A stretch of 64,000 bases of DNA. Origin: Massospora cicadina. Taxonomy: Eukaryota; Entomophthoromycota; Entomophthoromycetes; Entomophthorales; Entomophthoraceae. A program made the translations under genes and the position numbers. The notes under the pieces were generated by a model that was not told where the DNA came from, did no database searches, and saw only the letters and a list, made by a program, of their open reading frames with translations. Positions 54,230 to 64,000 of the stretch are shown piece after piece (the first letter of the stretch is position 1; each line of letters begins with the position of its first letter). The stretch lies in assembly GCA_022478985.1 (NCBI GenBank), contig JAKSZP010004191.1:1-64000 (forward strand), given 5' to 3'.

Positions 54230-54849
54230 GGATAGCTTTATGGCGGCAATGGTTTGTTTAAACTTGAGTCCTGCAGCCCCAGGGAAACGCTTGTGAAAAC
54301 ATTAATCAGATCTTGAGCATGAGTACAGATGCACGCTGGTACCCAACTGTTTTCCGTTGCGTTGTGTCCCTTCCATGATCACAGGTACTCAAGCCTTCTT
54401 CTCAACCTGTGGGAGGCTATAATCTCCTCCACTTCCCACTCTGGCACCTCATCCACAAGATAAGCCTTTGGGGTGTTTGGTGGGAGGCCCACAAACAACG
54501 TCAACTTGGTTTCATGGAAAAATGCAAAGATCTGAAACAAGGGGAGAAGATTTTAACTGGTATGAGGTGTGGCCTACCTTTCTGACAACGCAGTAAGGCC
54601 CAATCCTCTTTGGCCACAGCTTTTTGCATAGCTGCTTGATAGGAATGTTTTGAGTTACAAGCATCATGAGATCCCCTTCCTTGTATGCATGACCTACCCA
54701 TCTCTTGCCATTGGCGTTCTCTTTATAAACTTGCATTGCCACATCCAAATTAGTGGAAACCTCTCTGGTGAACTTCCTTGATAGTATTAGCAGAGTCCAC
54801 CACCGCTTCAACTTTTTGATCCACAACTGGGCTCCACGTTGAAGGCAGG
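54230..54849 (-). pseudogene. integrase C-terminus and chromodomain of element D
   Basis: Frame 54826-54512 contains G-K-R-W-V-G-H-A-Y-K-E-G (Trp where A and B have TGA) and R-I-G-P-Y-C-V-V. The chromodomain follows in 54460-54350: P-E-W-E-V-E-E-I-I-A-S, then R-L-E-Y-L with a TGA inside, S-W-K-G and E-N-S-W. Confidence 0.85.
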
Positions 54850-55740
54850 GTTAAACCCATAGTTGGCGAAAAATGGGAAACAACTGATATGCATGTAACG
54901 TGTTGTTTTAGCTAAACTGGGCTATAGGAAGGTGAGAAACCCAATCTGAATGATCCTCGGCAGTGTAACAATGCAGAAACTGTTCAAAGCACTGATTCAC
55001 TCGTTCAGTCTGCTCATCTGATTGGGGGTGATAGGCAGGTGGATGGTAGGGGCGAATCTGAAGAGTCTTACACAACTCTTTCCAAAAGACAGAGATAAAC
55101 TGGGTCCTCAATCACTAATAACTTTTTGGGGGACCCTATGAAGCGCAAAAACATGGGTGACTAAGATCCTAGTCACCTCAGCCGCGGTTACTGTGGTTCT
55201 GCATGGAATAAAGTGGGCTAACATTGTAAACCGGTCCACCACTACCATAATGGCATTGTAGCCAACAGATACAAGTAATTTCACAATAAAATCCACCAAT
55301 AAGGAATTTCAAGGCCCTTCAGTATTCTGAACTGGTACCAACAACTCTGCTAGTGGCTGTCAAACTGGTTTCATTTGATTGCAGATCAGACACTCCTTAC
55401 AATAACTTCCCACCTGAGTAGGTAACCCCTTCCAATTTTAAGTACAAAAAATTAGCTCCAGAGTCTTTGCCTTCCCAGGAAAATTAACGGTGATTCTGTC
55501 ATGAAGGCGCATATGATTTCCAGGCAAAGTGGTCCATTGGGAACCCATAGATGCCCCAAAACCTCACCATCTCATCCTTTACGTGGTAACCTCTGGTGAT
55601 GTCCTTCTGACTCAATACGCTCTTAGAAAGGCATATTATATTCAGCTGACAAAAGTTGAGAATGGAATACCTTTCTGAACATACTGTATTCATCCACATT
55701 TTCCAGAGGAGTGAGCGCTGGCCTGTGGGCCAAGGAAGAG
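54850..55740 (-). pseudogene. integrase core of element D
   Basis: First Asp in M-V-D-F-I-V-K-L (55299 downward) and second in K-V-I-S-D (55108) followed by a stop. Glu is in S-D-E-Q-T-E-R-V-N-Q (about 55030). The T run before F-F-A-N-Y-G is full length here, so the integrase frame is not shifted at the A/B deletion site. Confidence 0.85.
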
Positions 55741-56306
55741 GAGATTGAGACACAATCTTACCCAGTGGAATAATCAGCTGGGTATTATGCACATCTACCT
55801 CCTTCAGATTGGGAGCTAATGAAGGGTTGCAGCTCAAAGCATCCGCCAAATCATTCTCCTTGCCTTTTAGTAAACTCATGAAAAAACTCAAATTGGGCAA
55901 GAGTCTCATGCCATCAGGTTTTCTGTGGGTCCAAGACATGAGGTGCGCGGTAGTACAGCAAGGCATAGTGATCTGTACATATGTGGAAAGGTTGAGTTGA
56001 GCCACGCAAGTGATGACGCCAATAAGTCAGCGCCTCAAACACAGATAATAGCTCTTTATCATACACAGCATAGTTTAACTCTGGTAAAAACATCTTCAAA
56101 AAATATTCCACTGGATGCTCTATTCCATCTTCACCAACTTGTAATAAGACAGCTACTATGAGGAAGTTATAGGCATCAGTAAACACAATAGACTCCTTTT
56201 CAGAATCTAGTTGGTGAGGGATGGACGTGGACAACAGGGTGCACTTTAATGCTTGGAAAGCATCCTCCAAAATGGGGGACCAAAAGAGCACTTTTCTCAC
56301 TTGCAT
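55741..56306 (-). pseudogene. RNase H of element D
   Basis: Open 56306-55914 with K-E-L-L-S-V-F-E-A-L and C-T-D-H-Y-A-L. The first catalytic segment reads F-T-D-A-Y-N-F. After a frame change D-L-A-D-A-L-S (56005-55499) supplies the last Asp. The frame continues through I-I-P-L-G-K without the TAA found in A and B. Confidence 0.85.
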
Positions 56307-57329
56307 TATACAAGGGAATTGCCACTTCAGAAAGACCTGGCATGAATTTCATGAGGAACGTACACGTCCCCAAAAACTCCTCAACTCCTTGACCAAAGTT
56401 GGGGTGGGCATTTATGAATCGCCTTCTCCTTGTTTGAAGTTACATGTGCCCTTGATCAAACATGACGTAGCCCAGAAAGGTGACCTGGGACTTGAATAAT
56501 TCACACTTACTGATCTTTAGCGTAAGGTTGGCTGCTTTTTACATCTCCACCACTTGCTGAAGATGTACTGCATGGGACCATGATCAGGGATAAACACCAG
56601 AATATCATCCATGTAGACAACCGCACATACCCCAGAAGGTCCCCCAAGGCCGCATCAATAAAATATGTTGAAAGATAGCAGGGCAATTTTAAGCCCAAAG
56701 GGCATAACCCAAAATTGGAAAATCCCCTTTTGGTATGGAATGCGGTTAGCCAGACCTGACTCTTCTTAATCCAGATCTTATTGAACGCATTTAAGCAATC
56801 TAGTTTGGAGAAGACTTTTACCTTCTCCATATAGCGTGCAATCTGTGAAACCAAAGGGATGGGATGTAGATCTGGTACCGTGACGTTGTTGAGGTTCTCA
56901 TAGTCTACACATAGGCATAGAGTACCATCAGCCTTCTCAACAAAGAGAAGTGGGGAGCATACTGGTGAGGTAAGCTGAAAAATTTGCGCCTTTGGCTAAC
57001 TTCTCCTTAACCCACACATCTAATGCTGCTTCCTCTTGTATGGTCAAAGGGTAAATCAGGGAAGAGATATTCACTAGATCAACAGTGAGTTTAATCTAAC
57101 AATCAAACTCTACATGAGAAGGTAAAATTTGCTGAAGCCGCATCAGACTAAGATTCTAGACCATCTAAACAGGAAGGCAAAGGTACCTCCAGTGAGGGCT
57201 TCAACAATGGAGCGAGACTGAGAGTGTGGATATTAGGCCAGTGGGGCAGATCGCCCTGAAAATTAGCCTCAGACAATAGAACAACTAATATAAGACCATT
57301 CTTTAATTTTAAGGACAGGGTATCGTCTT
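56307..57329 (-). pseudogene. reverse transcriptase of element D
   Basis: Open 56854-56507 with K-L-D-C-L-N-A-F-N-K-I. The catalytic Y-M-D-D is at 56604-56615. The N-terminal part (57333-57148 and onward) has several frame breaks. Confidence 0.85.
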
Positions 57330-57791
57330 TCAAGTTGGTGCTGACATCAAACCTTCGCCACCCCTACAGTCCCAAAATAATGGAGTACACGTGGGTTTTA
57401 ATTCTTGGAAACGGTCTATAAAAAGATACTTTCCCACTTGATAATCCACTAACCCTAGAACCTTCAAGGTGGGAATACCTTGAGAAGCCCCTCCCCTAAC
57501 CATACCACCTGAAGAGTAACTAAGCTCAAGGTAGTTGGACAGGTCCTGATCAATAAAATTCTCAGAGGCTCCAGTATCCATTAAAATGGTAATGCTGATT
57601 TTACCTGAAGGGTATGAGATAGTATCAACTAAAAAATATCTCAAATGATCTTTATTTATAACAGAAAACGCCAAAACTTTATTACCAAAATCTTCCTCAT
57701 GGTTTAACTTACCCCCAGTGTACGTTTCTGCATCATAGAATGGAGAGGGATATTTGGCCACTCTTACTACTGAGGACACATATACCACCAT
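57330..57791 (-). pseudogene. protease region of element D, motif intact
   Basis: 153 open codons with D-T-G-A at 57567-57578 (I-L-M-D-T-G-A-S-E-N-F-I-D-Q-D). The upstream gag-PR linker (V-A-K-Y-P-S-P-F-Y-D) matches V-A-H-Y-P-S-P-F-Y-D of A and B. Confidence 0.85.
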
Positions 57792-58377
57792 ATCTTCAGC
57801 AACTGAAAAAACGTTTTTATATTGTAATAATAACTCCTTCTCAACCTCCTGGGTTTCGGATCATTTTGGTGGTCAAGCGTGGGTTCTCTGGGATGATTTT
57901 ATACACTGAATTGGAGTCCATTTCTGAGCCATAAGAATAAATATGGTTTGGTTGTATATATGGCAACATCAATATAAAACGGGTTTTTGGGCTGCAAAAG
58001 ACCCTATCCCCATTTCAGCAACTGGTTGTCCAACGTTATCCAATGCCATCACAACCAGTTCCTTCATTGAGGATACCACCTGAACTGTACTAATGTGTTG
58101 CCAAAGAAAATCCAGTTTTTTGAGTCAATTTTATTAATTTTGGTCAAAAGTTGGGGAATCACAACTATTGGGTCACAAAGCAACCTTATCCACCAGGTAT
58201 GGGCAATAAGGGTGGGTACTTTCCAGTCAGAGATAGCAAGAATAACGCCAAGATGCTCTAACCATTAAAAAATGCAAAAACAGTGGTGAGCCCCACTGCG
58301 GCCATGGCTAACAGCTGGCACACACTGTTTGCACTTCATGAAAGTCCCACACAGAAAAAGTTCATGCACGTAAAGTA
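57792..58377 (-). pseudogene. gag remnant of element D, internally deleted
   Basis: About 0.8 kb shorter than gag of A/B. The hydrophobic start after the LTR (V-G-L-S, then A-A-V-G-L-T-T-V-F-A-F-F) and the last gag segment (S-V-Y-K-I-I-P-E-N-P) are readable. The capsid-like middle is largely missing. Confidence 0.65.
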
Positions 58378-58395
58378 AAGAGGTTGCTCAACTAA

Positions 58396-59296
58396 TGTAA
58401 GGAGAGTGTATATAACTCTCTTGTTCTCAGCAGGGTGATGCAAAGTGCACAGGCCCAACGCCAGGGAACTAATCATCAGTAATAGATTGAGAAGAGCTCT
58501 GCAGAAGGTGCTGGAGCTGAAGTAACTTAGAACAATGGTGGTTAACGATATTTAAAGAACAAAAACCAGACTAACACTAAGGCAGGAGTGAGCTCCAAAG
58601 TGGGGTCCATACCCAAGCAGTGCTCTGGTCTGGAGTGCCAAAGTGGCATGGGATGGAGGAAACCAGGGCGGCCCAGAGGTACACCCAAGGATAGAGTTAG
58701 GGTTGTAAAAATTAAATGGGTAGCGTTGCGTGAGACCTTCTCAAAGAGGTCCATGCACAGGTTTGCCCAAGTTAATGTATGGGAAACATATACTGAATGA
58801 AGGGTTTTTATTAGGAAAGAAGTAAACCAATTGGAGAGATTGGCCTCAAGAAAACAATTTATATAACTCAGGGGAATAATTGATCAATGGAAGTGGTGCC
58901 AAGCTGAGATGCACCAATAAGCAAATGCTTTCATTAGGCAGTGTGCTATACTTTGTAATCAACTGTACTCAGGTTATTAATTGTAGGCAAGGCTGACCTG
59001 AGCTAAAAATTTTGTGACAGAATGGGGTTCAAGGCCCATTCGCTGAGAAATCAAAGTGAACCATAATTTTTTAATTGCAAAGCTGGTTTGTTTTAACGCA
59101 TCTGCTGTTATGCAGGGCCAAACTTCTCTTACATCCCCAGGACCAACCTGGGCATAACTCGCCTTAACCCAGCGTTGATCCAAAGTATGTTTGAGGTCAG
59201 TGAAGCCTGCCAACTTCACCCTTTTGGCCTCCTGACATGTAGCGTTATCCTTGGTATTTTTCCCCATTATTATGTCATCCTCAAGCCATAAAAACA
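58396..59296 (-). repeat. 5' LTR of element D
   Basis: 901 bp. On the minus strand it runs TGTTTTTATGG to CTCCTTACA, followed by the PBS-like TTAGTTGAGCAACC (plus-strand 58378-58395). It contains a 70-codon stretch (58754-58542) homologous to the LTR frame and then, in a second phase, S-S-L-A-L-G-L-C-T-L-H-H-P running across the LTR end. Confidence 0.85.
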
Positions 59297-59301
59297 TAAC
59301 T

Positions 59302-62300
59302 CTACAACAATAAATGATTTTAGCAAGAAATAGCTTTTATCTGAGGAATCAGTGAGTATTTTAAATGGGTGAATACCAACCAACAGGCCTTGTTAATCTT
59401 ATTAACGCTTTTACATTTAAAGGATACATGAACTTTAATCATTGACAAATTTGATTCCTTCATATACAAATTTAATCTTTTGTTGTCAAAGCTACTATCA
59501 CTGGATTAATTGAAGGACCACCATCCTGGAAGTTAATAGTTTAATCTTATGTGGATTGTTTGGAAACGCTCCATTTTCAGTCTCCATTATTACATTTTAA
59601 TAAGCATATACCAAAAACAATAATCATCATTTAGAAGGTGGGCTGAAAACTCAAGGTAAACAAAAATTTCCTGATGATACTAGCTATATAAGCTTTATAT
59701 TAATAAACTTAAGCATGAAAAAAGGATGGCAGTTATGCAAGGTAATTCCCAAAGACCTTTATATTAATAATTGAAATAGAATTAATAAGCATGATAAAAT
59801 CCCTGATTGCTGTGGTGTTGCTAGCGCAACAATAAAAAGACAGAGCAATTTATCAGAAGCCAATCCATAAGAGCTCAAGCTTTTTATGCAACAAAACTTG
59901 GCATGCTTTGATAATCACAAGATAAGGCAAGGTAAAGGATGACAGGGTGGCCAAGAGATACATATCTTGAACCTGATGTATGGAAAGCCGCAAGCTCGCC
60001 CTTTAATGGTCACTTTTTGGGGAGCTCTCATGCGCTATTCTTTAGGCTCAAAAGAGCCTAAAGAATGGCTAGGAGGGGCATAGCCAAGCGCTGATTCCAA
60101 CCACAACCTAGATTAAAAGAGCTCGATTCAGGAGTTAAAACCAAATACAAGTCAAGATGTGATGATAATGTGAACATGACCTTTATAATGGACCTCTAGT
60201 ATCCCCTCTATCATGATGCATCTGTATTATTCTGCCATATTGTCCAGCTCTGAGGTGGTATTTTCTCACACTAAGAATTATCTCTGACATAATGTATATC
60301 TCACTATTTATCATTTAATATAAATTTAGTGATTGCACCATCTGAAAATCCTCAATTCACACTGGCCAACAGTCATTTTTAGTTGGTAGTTTATATAAGG
60401 CCTCATAACTTAAGCCATAATAATTGATAGGCAACTGTGGACAAACAACTTTCAGCATACAAATTACAGGGCAAACACTTCAGGTATTGGTGTTACCAGA
60501 TACTTATAACAAAAAAATATCTTTACAGATTTAAAGCCTGTGGACCATTTTATAAACAAATTTATAGGTTTTAAACCGAGTTTATAGCTCTATTTGAACA
60601 ATTGAAAACTTTATTCTATACTAGACTCTTTGAACTTGAAATATTAACTAAACAATTTTCATATTGTTGATGCTATCAATATCAAAAATGATCCATCTGG
60701 GCCCCAATGACCTCCTAGACCCCCCACTTCATTTCCACTTTTCTATATCTAATGGTCTTAGGGGACCTATTTGCACTTCTAGGTCTGATGACTTCCATAG
60801 ACCCAGGCCCATCTGGTTCACCTATGCTTTTTAACTCTAAACTATTAATTAGCTAACTCAAAGAGTCCAAAACTAGGAATCTTAATAGGATCTATAGTAG
60901 AGTATGTTAATTAACTTTAGATGGTCAATCTTAGTATCAAACTCTCCTTCCCAAATTTACTAGCTATGTTTGATAGCGTTCATTGTTATTTTTAACATAA
61001 AAAATTGAAAAGACACAATTTACTTCCTTAACTGTCTATATTGATCGTCTAAATACTAAATGAGAGTTGATTGAGAATAAGCAAAATGAGATTCATTATT
61101 TAGACAAAATTTAGATTCTCAACTTTCTGTAGAACTTTAGAATTAATCGTTAGATAATTAAGATGTGCTCTTATTAATTTAAGCCAGAAAGTTGATGCAC
61201 TTTTAATCAAGTTAATTTACAAAAAATTGTGAACTTTATGAACCCAAAACATTAATTAATCCATCTGTTCATGTATTATATAGTGAACCCTCTTTTCTTA
61301 GCCCACTCTTGAAGATAAATATGATCATAACAAAAAAATAGTATTCACTTCTTTTATTTGAATATGATAAGATATGGACAGTGCTATCAATCATAAAAAA
61401 GGTGTAACACATCTCTTTGTGCCTAAATGGATTATCTCTGGACATTGTGAGCCTTGTTAACAGACCTGTACTGTTTGGGCTCAAGTTAGGACCGCCATCA
61501 TCAGAGAGTTTTGAAGCGATTTATTTTTGTTTAATTAGAAGAAAGCTCTTATAAGAATCCAGATCAAGTGGGGGAAACTATAAAAAAAATTTCACATCAG
61601 TTTTTATATTGTAATACTAGACGTTTGCAAAATTCTAAAATCTTTATATTGGATGTACCATCTTTGATGTGTCAAATGATTTCATCTGCGTCATCAACTA
61701 TTCCTAACTTCAAAAGCTCTTTAAGTGACTTCAATAATTTCTTATTAATAAGAAGCCTATTGGAAATTTATATTTGGATTGTGTAATAAACTTCATATGC
61801 TATCAAAATGCTTTCATAAATCTGTATCCTTAAAAAATTATTAAGACATTTATGACCTATTTAATTATGTGGGTTCAGAGAACAATGAAAAACAAAGATG
61901 TAAAAGCAGCTACATGAGGCATAAAAGGAACATTTAGCATAGAGAATGAGGCTCTCTATGCTAACAAAATCTTCTTGCCTTGACCTCAAGTTTATAATTC
62001 CTCAAACAAGTGCTATGCGGTTTCTTCTCAAGGAGAAATTGATATCTCTAATAAATGTTCATAAAAAACTTCACTTTATTCTTCTGTTTTTCCAAATTAT
62101 TTATATTCAAATATACTTTAAAAATACCATTTTAATGCCAATGTAATTCTTGTCAAAGGCGGTACATAAAGTGAAATACTATCTATCATTGATAAAGGCT
62201 TTTCCATATGTTTGATCTGTTCTAAGATTATAAAAAAGATAAAAGTAGCTCCTGAATTAAACCTTACCCAAGAATATGAGACCACATGCTCCTCTTATAC

Positions 62301-62903
62301 CAATCCTTAAGAATTTATTCTTCCCACCCATGCACTTTGAATAACTAGTTGTGACTGCACCTTATGTCATACTTAATAAATGTGATGATCCTCTGAAGGT
62401 AAAGTTTTTGACTGATTTTGATGAAATAATCATTCTTAAGGGTACCTGCCTTTCTTAACTGGGTTTCAAGTACCTCTAATATTGAATAATATTACTACTA
62501 GAAAGGGAGATTTAATTGACGTGTATGTCTGTAGGAATGTCCTACTTTTATACCCAGTTTGAATATCTGGTATCAGGAACAAAAACCATCCTTACTCTGT
62601 TTTCTTCATGCAAAGAAACAGGTTTGCCTATACTGTAATATAACATAAATATTCTCCATTTCTCAGATGATGGCTACTATAGAAGTATATGTACTAGTGC
62701 TGTTAAACCATAGGTTAGAAATACTGAGAGTTAATCCTTCTCATTTAAATTCTCTTCCATACCTGAGATAATTAAGCAAGCTTTTTTAAATTTCATAACT
62801 GTTTATTAGTTAATTTTTAATAATAAACATGTGAGCTTAAACTAAAAATTTCATTGCTTATGTACGCCTAGTTACTATTAAAAAATTACTTTCTGCTCCC
62901 TGA
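59302..62903. other. gene-free DNA
   Basis: No convincing ORF. One strong hairpin (60034-60069, separate entry) lies in a short CpG-bearing patch, and there is a somewhat GC-richer patch at 60690-60830. The rest is AT-rich and featureless to the eye. Confidence 0.45.
60034..60069. repeat. strong hairpin, 13-bp perfect stem extended to 16 bp
   Basis: ATTCTTTAGGCTC (60037-60049), loop AAAA, GAGCCTAAAGAAT (60054-60066). The stem extends by GC/GC plus one G-T pair. It lies in a patch that keeps several CpG sites (59990-60130). It could be a structured RNA, a foldback end or a termination signal. Confidence 0.55.
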
Positions 62904-63689
62904 TGTAAGTCTTGGGGAACGTCCTTTGGCCCTCAATCAGGTCATCTTCCCATTCCCAAATAAAAAGACACTAAAGAGGATGGCGGTACTCTCACTCAGG
63001 GTGATCTCACTCACATAGTAGATAAGCGATGGGTAACAGCTCATATGCTTCAGATCCCACCCCCAATACCCACACTTACCTCAGCAGAACTATTGCGCGG
63101 AATTAGTGAAATCTGTGCTGAGATTACCAAATTGAAATTGGTCAGATCTAATTCAGTCAGCAATCTGGCTGATGGCCAAAATTTGAATGGCTTTAAAAGC
63201 ATGAATGAGATATCAGCTGGATCGCCTGACAGTTCCAATTCAATCACTAAACCAGTTGAACAAATATTGGGCGCCATTGATGAGGGTTCAAAGCCCTTGG
63301 ATAGTAATTTGGGAGTTGTGACCAATGTGCTGCTGTTGACCAAATGAATGGTTAAACAACCAAGCGTGGGCAGGTTGGCTGTCCTGAACCCATTCCCAAC
63401 CAAATGGACCCATCCCTATATGGGATGGCCTTGGGTGATTCCCATCACCTGTCAGGCCAAATGCCATCATGCTAACTGTTGTAAATGTAGTTGAGCCCTG
63501 GTTTGGACATTTGAGGTCAAAATGACAGAGACTTGGTCCACCACCAAATTTTGCGATGTCAGTTACCAAAGAATAAACCCACCCATTCCTGAACAATTTT
63601 CCAGATAGATCAAATTTGTGGGCCCCAACCCCATCCTGTCACTACCCAATTGACCACTATTAATTCAGTTGCATGGCACTGAGAAAATT

Positions 63690-63700
63690 GTTGGTTGATT
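63690..63700 (+). promoter_or_regulatory. predicted transcription start and self-primer, C/E family
   Basis: GTTGGTTGATT is the exact complement of AATCAACCAAC in the PBS of element C (42877-42894). The next ATG is at 63775 with none before it. Confidence 0.5.
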
Positions 63701-63774
63701 TTCTTACTTTCCTTTCCAAATAAAATTTTCTAAAAAATCAAATTTTTTTATTTTCTGTTCCAACCACATCCCAG

Positions 63775-64000
63775 ATGGCATTTCCCTGGTGGTCTGTCAC
63801 CCTGAATTCTGGGTAGGCTTTACCAATTATTTTGGTCACCATGGCTCCCTCTATCACTGATTGAGCCCAGCGAGTCCAACACTTTTGGTTTTACAACCCC
63901 ACTCTTATAAATTGTCAATAACAATACATGAGGATCTTATGGCCCTATGTACTACGATGGAAAGAGAGAATCCATCTCCCTATCACCCCCGATGAGTTGG
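63775..64000 (+). pseudogene. LTR-encoded N-terminal extension, start, cut by window end
   Basis: The first ATG after the predicted start gives M-A-F-P-W-W, then A-P-S-I-T-D and M-R-I-L-W-P-Y-V, matching the solo LTR frame (M-A-F-S-W-W, A-P-S-I-T-N-W, M-R-I-L-W-P-Y-V). Three stops are present in this copy at positions that are Trp or other codons elsewhere, consistent with decay of an open ancestor. Confidence 0.45.

Larger units (their letters stand above)
53263..59296 (-). mobile_element. element D: older Ty3/gypsy chromovirus of the A/B family
   Basis: LTRs at 58396-59296 (5') and 53263-54158 (3') on the minus strand. It is diverged from A/B but colinear, with a shorter gag (total 6034 bp). 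The 5-bp flanks (ATTGT and TAACT) do not match, so the TSD has decayed or the element is recombinant. It is useful as an outgroup: it lacks several lesions that A and B share. Confidence 0.9.
62904..64000 (+). mobile_element. LTR of the C/E family, cut by the window end
   Basis: Starts TGTAAGTC and runs 1097 bp in plus orientation. The solo LTR is 1385 bp, so about 290 bp lie outside. It holds the unoccupied target of element A (ACTAC, 63641-63645) and the exact self-primer GTTGGTTGATT at 63690-63700. It may be a solo LTR or the 5' LTR of a full element to the right. Confidence 0.85.

Noticed and set aside
1..64000. CRISPR array, rRNA operon, integron or biosynthetic gene cluster
   Set aside because: No regularly spaced repeats, no rRNA-like sequence and no intact enzyme genes were found.

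Overview
This is AT-rich, CpG-poor DNA dominated by layered retrotransposons, and I see no intact host gene. The autonomous elements are Ty3/gypsy chromoviruses (gag, protease, RT, RNase H, integrase with GPY/F, chromodomain) of the Tf1/sushi type common in fungi. The host is therefore probably a fungus with a large, repeat-bloated and perhaps methylated genome, such as a basidiomycete or rust. That is an inference; no species marker is present.

Layout. 1-3.9 kb: AT-rich, gene-free. 3.95-10.3 kb and 10.65-22.9 kb: two diverged tandem copies of one ~6 kb unit, interrupted by different insertions. Copy 1 carries a 1.93-kb ORF1-only LINE-like element and two SINEs. Copy 2 carries a solo LTR (13838-22048) that was itself split by a complete chromovirus, element A (14476-21296). 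22.9-25.6 kb: AT-rich, gene-free. 25859-32667: degenerate chromovirus E (+), with a SINE in its 3' LTR. 33.6-36.8 kb: gene-free, but with a 1.2-kb CpG-retaining island and a CCAAT/TATA pair. 36823-52501: chromovirus C (- strand), whose 5' LTR was split by an unidentified ~1.1-kb insert X, which was then split by chromovirus B (44565-51385, +). 53263-59296: chromovirus D (- strand). 59.3-62.9 kb: gene-free, with one strong hairpin. 62904-64000: start of another LTR of the C/E type, cut by the window edge. Target-site duplications (A GTAGT, B CCTAG, C CATCT, E GATAT, solo LTR AGTTG) and empty sites present in the same window let most of the nesting be ordered.

Two LTR families occur: A/B/D (LTR ~0.9 kb) and C/E/solo/62.9 kb (LTR ~1.3-1.6 kb). 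They share an uncommon architecture. An 11-nt segment inside the LTR is complementary to a primer-binding site just after the LTR, as in Tf1 self-priming. In both families the first ATG downstream of that segment opens a reading frame that runs through the rest of the LTR, across the LTR/PBS junction and into gag. The encoded N-terminal extension is strongly hydrophobic. I consider this LTR-encoded, membrane-like extension of Gag the most interesting signal here.

Every copy is damaged. A and B share at least five disabling lesions in pol yet have separate TSDs, so a defective lineage seems to have been moved in trans. All calls rest on reading the sequence by eye; no database search was run.
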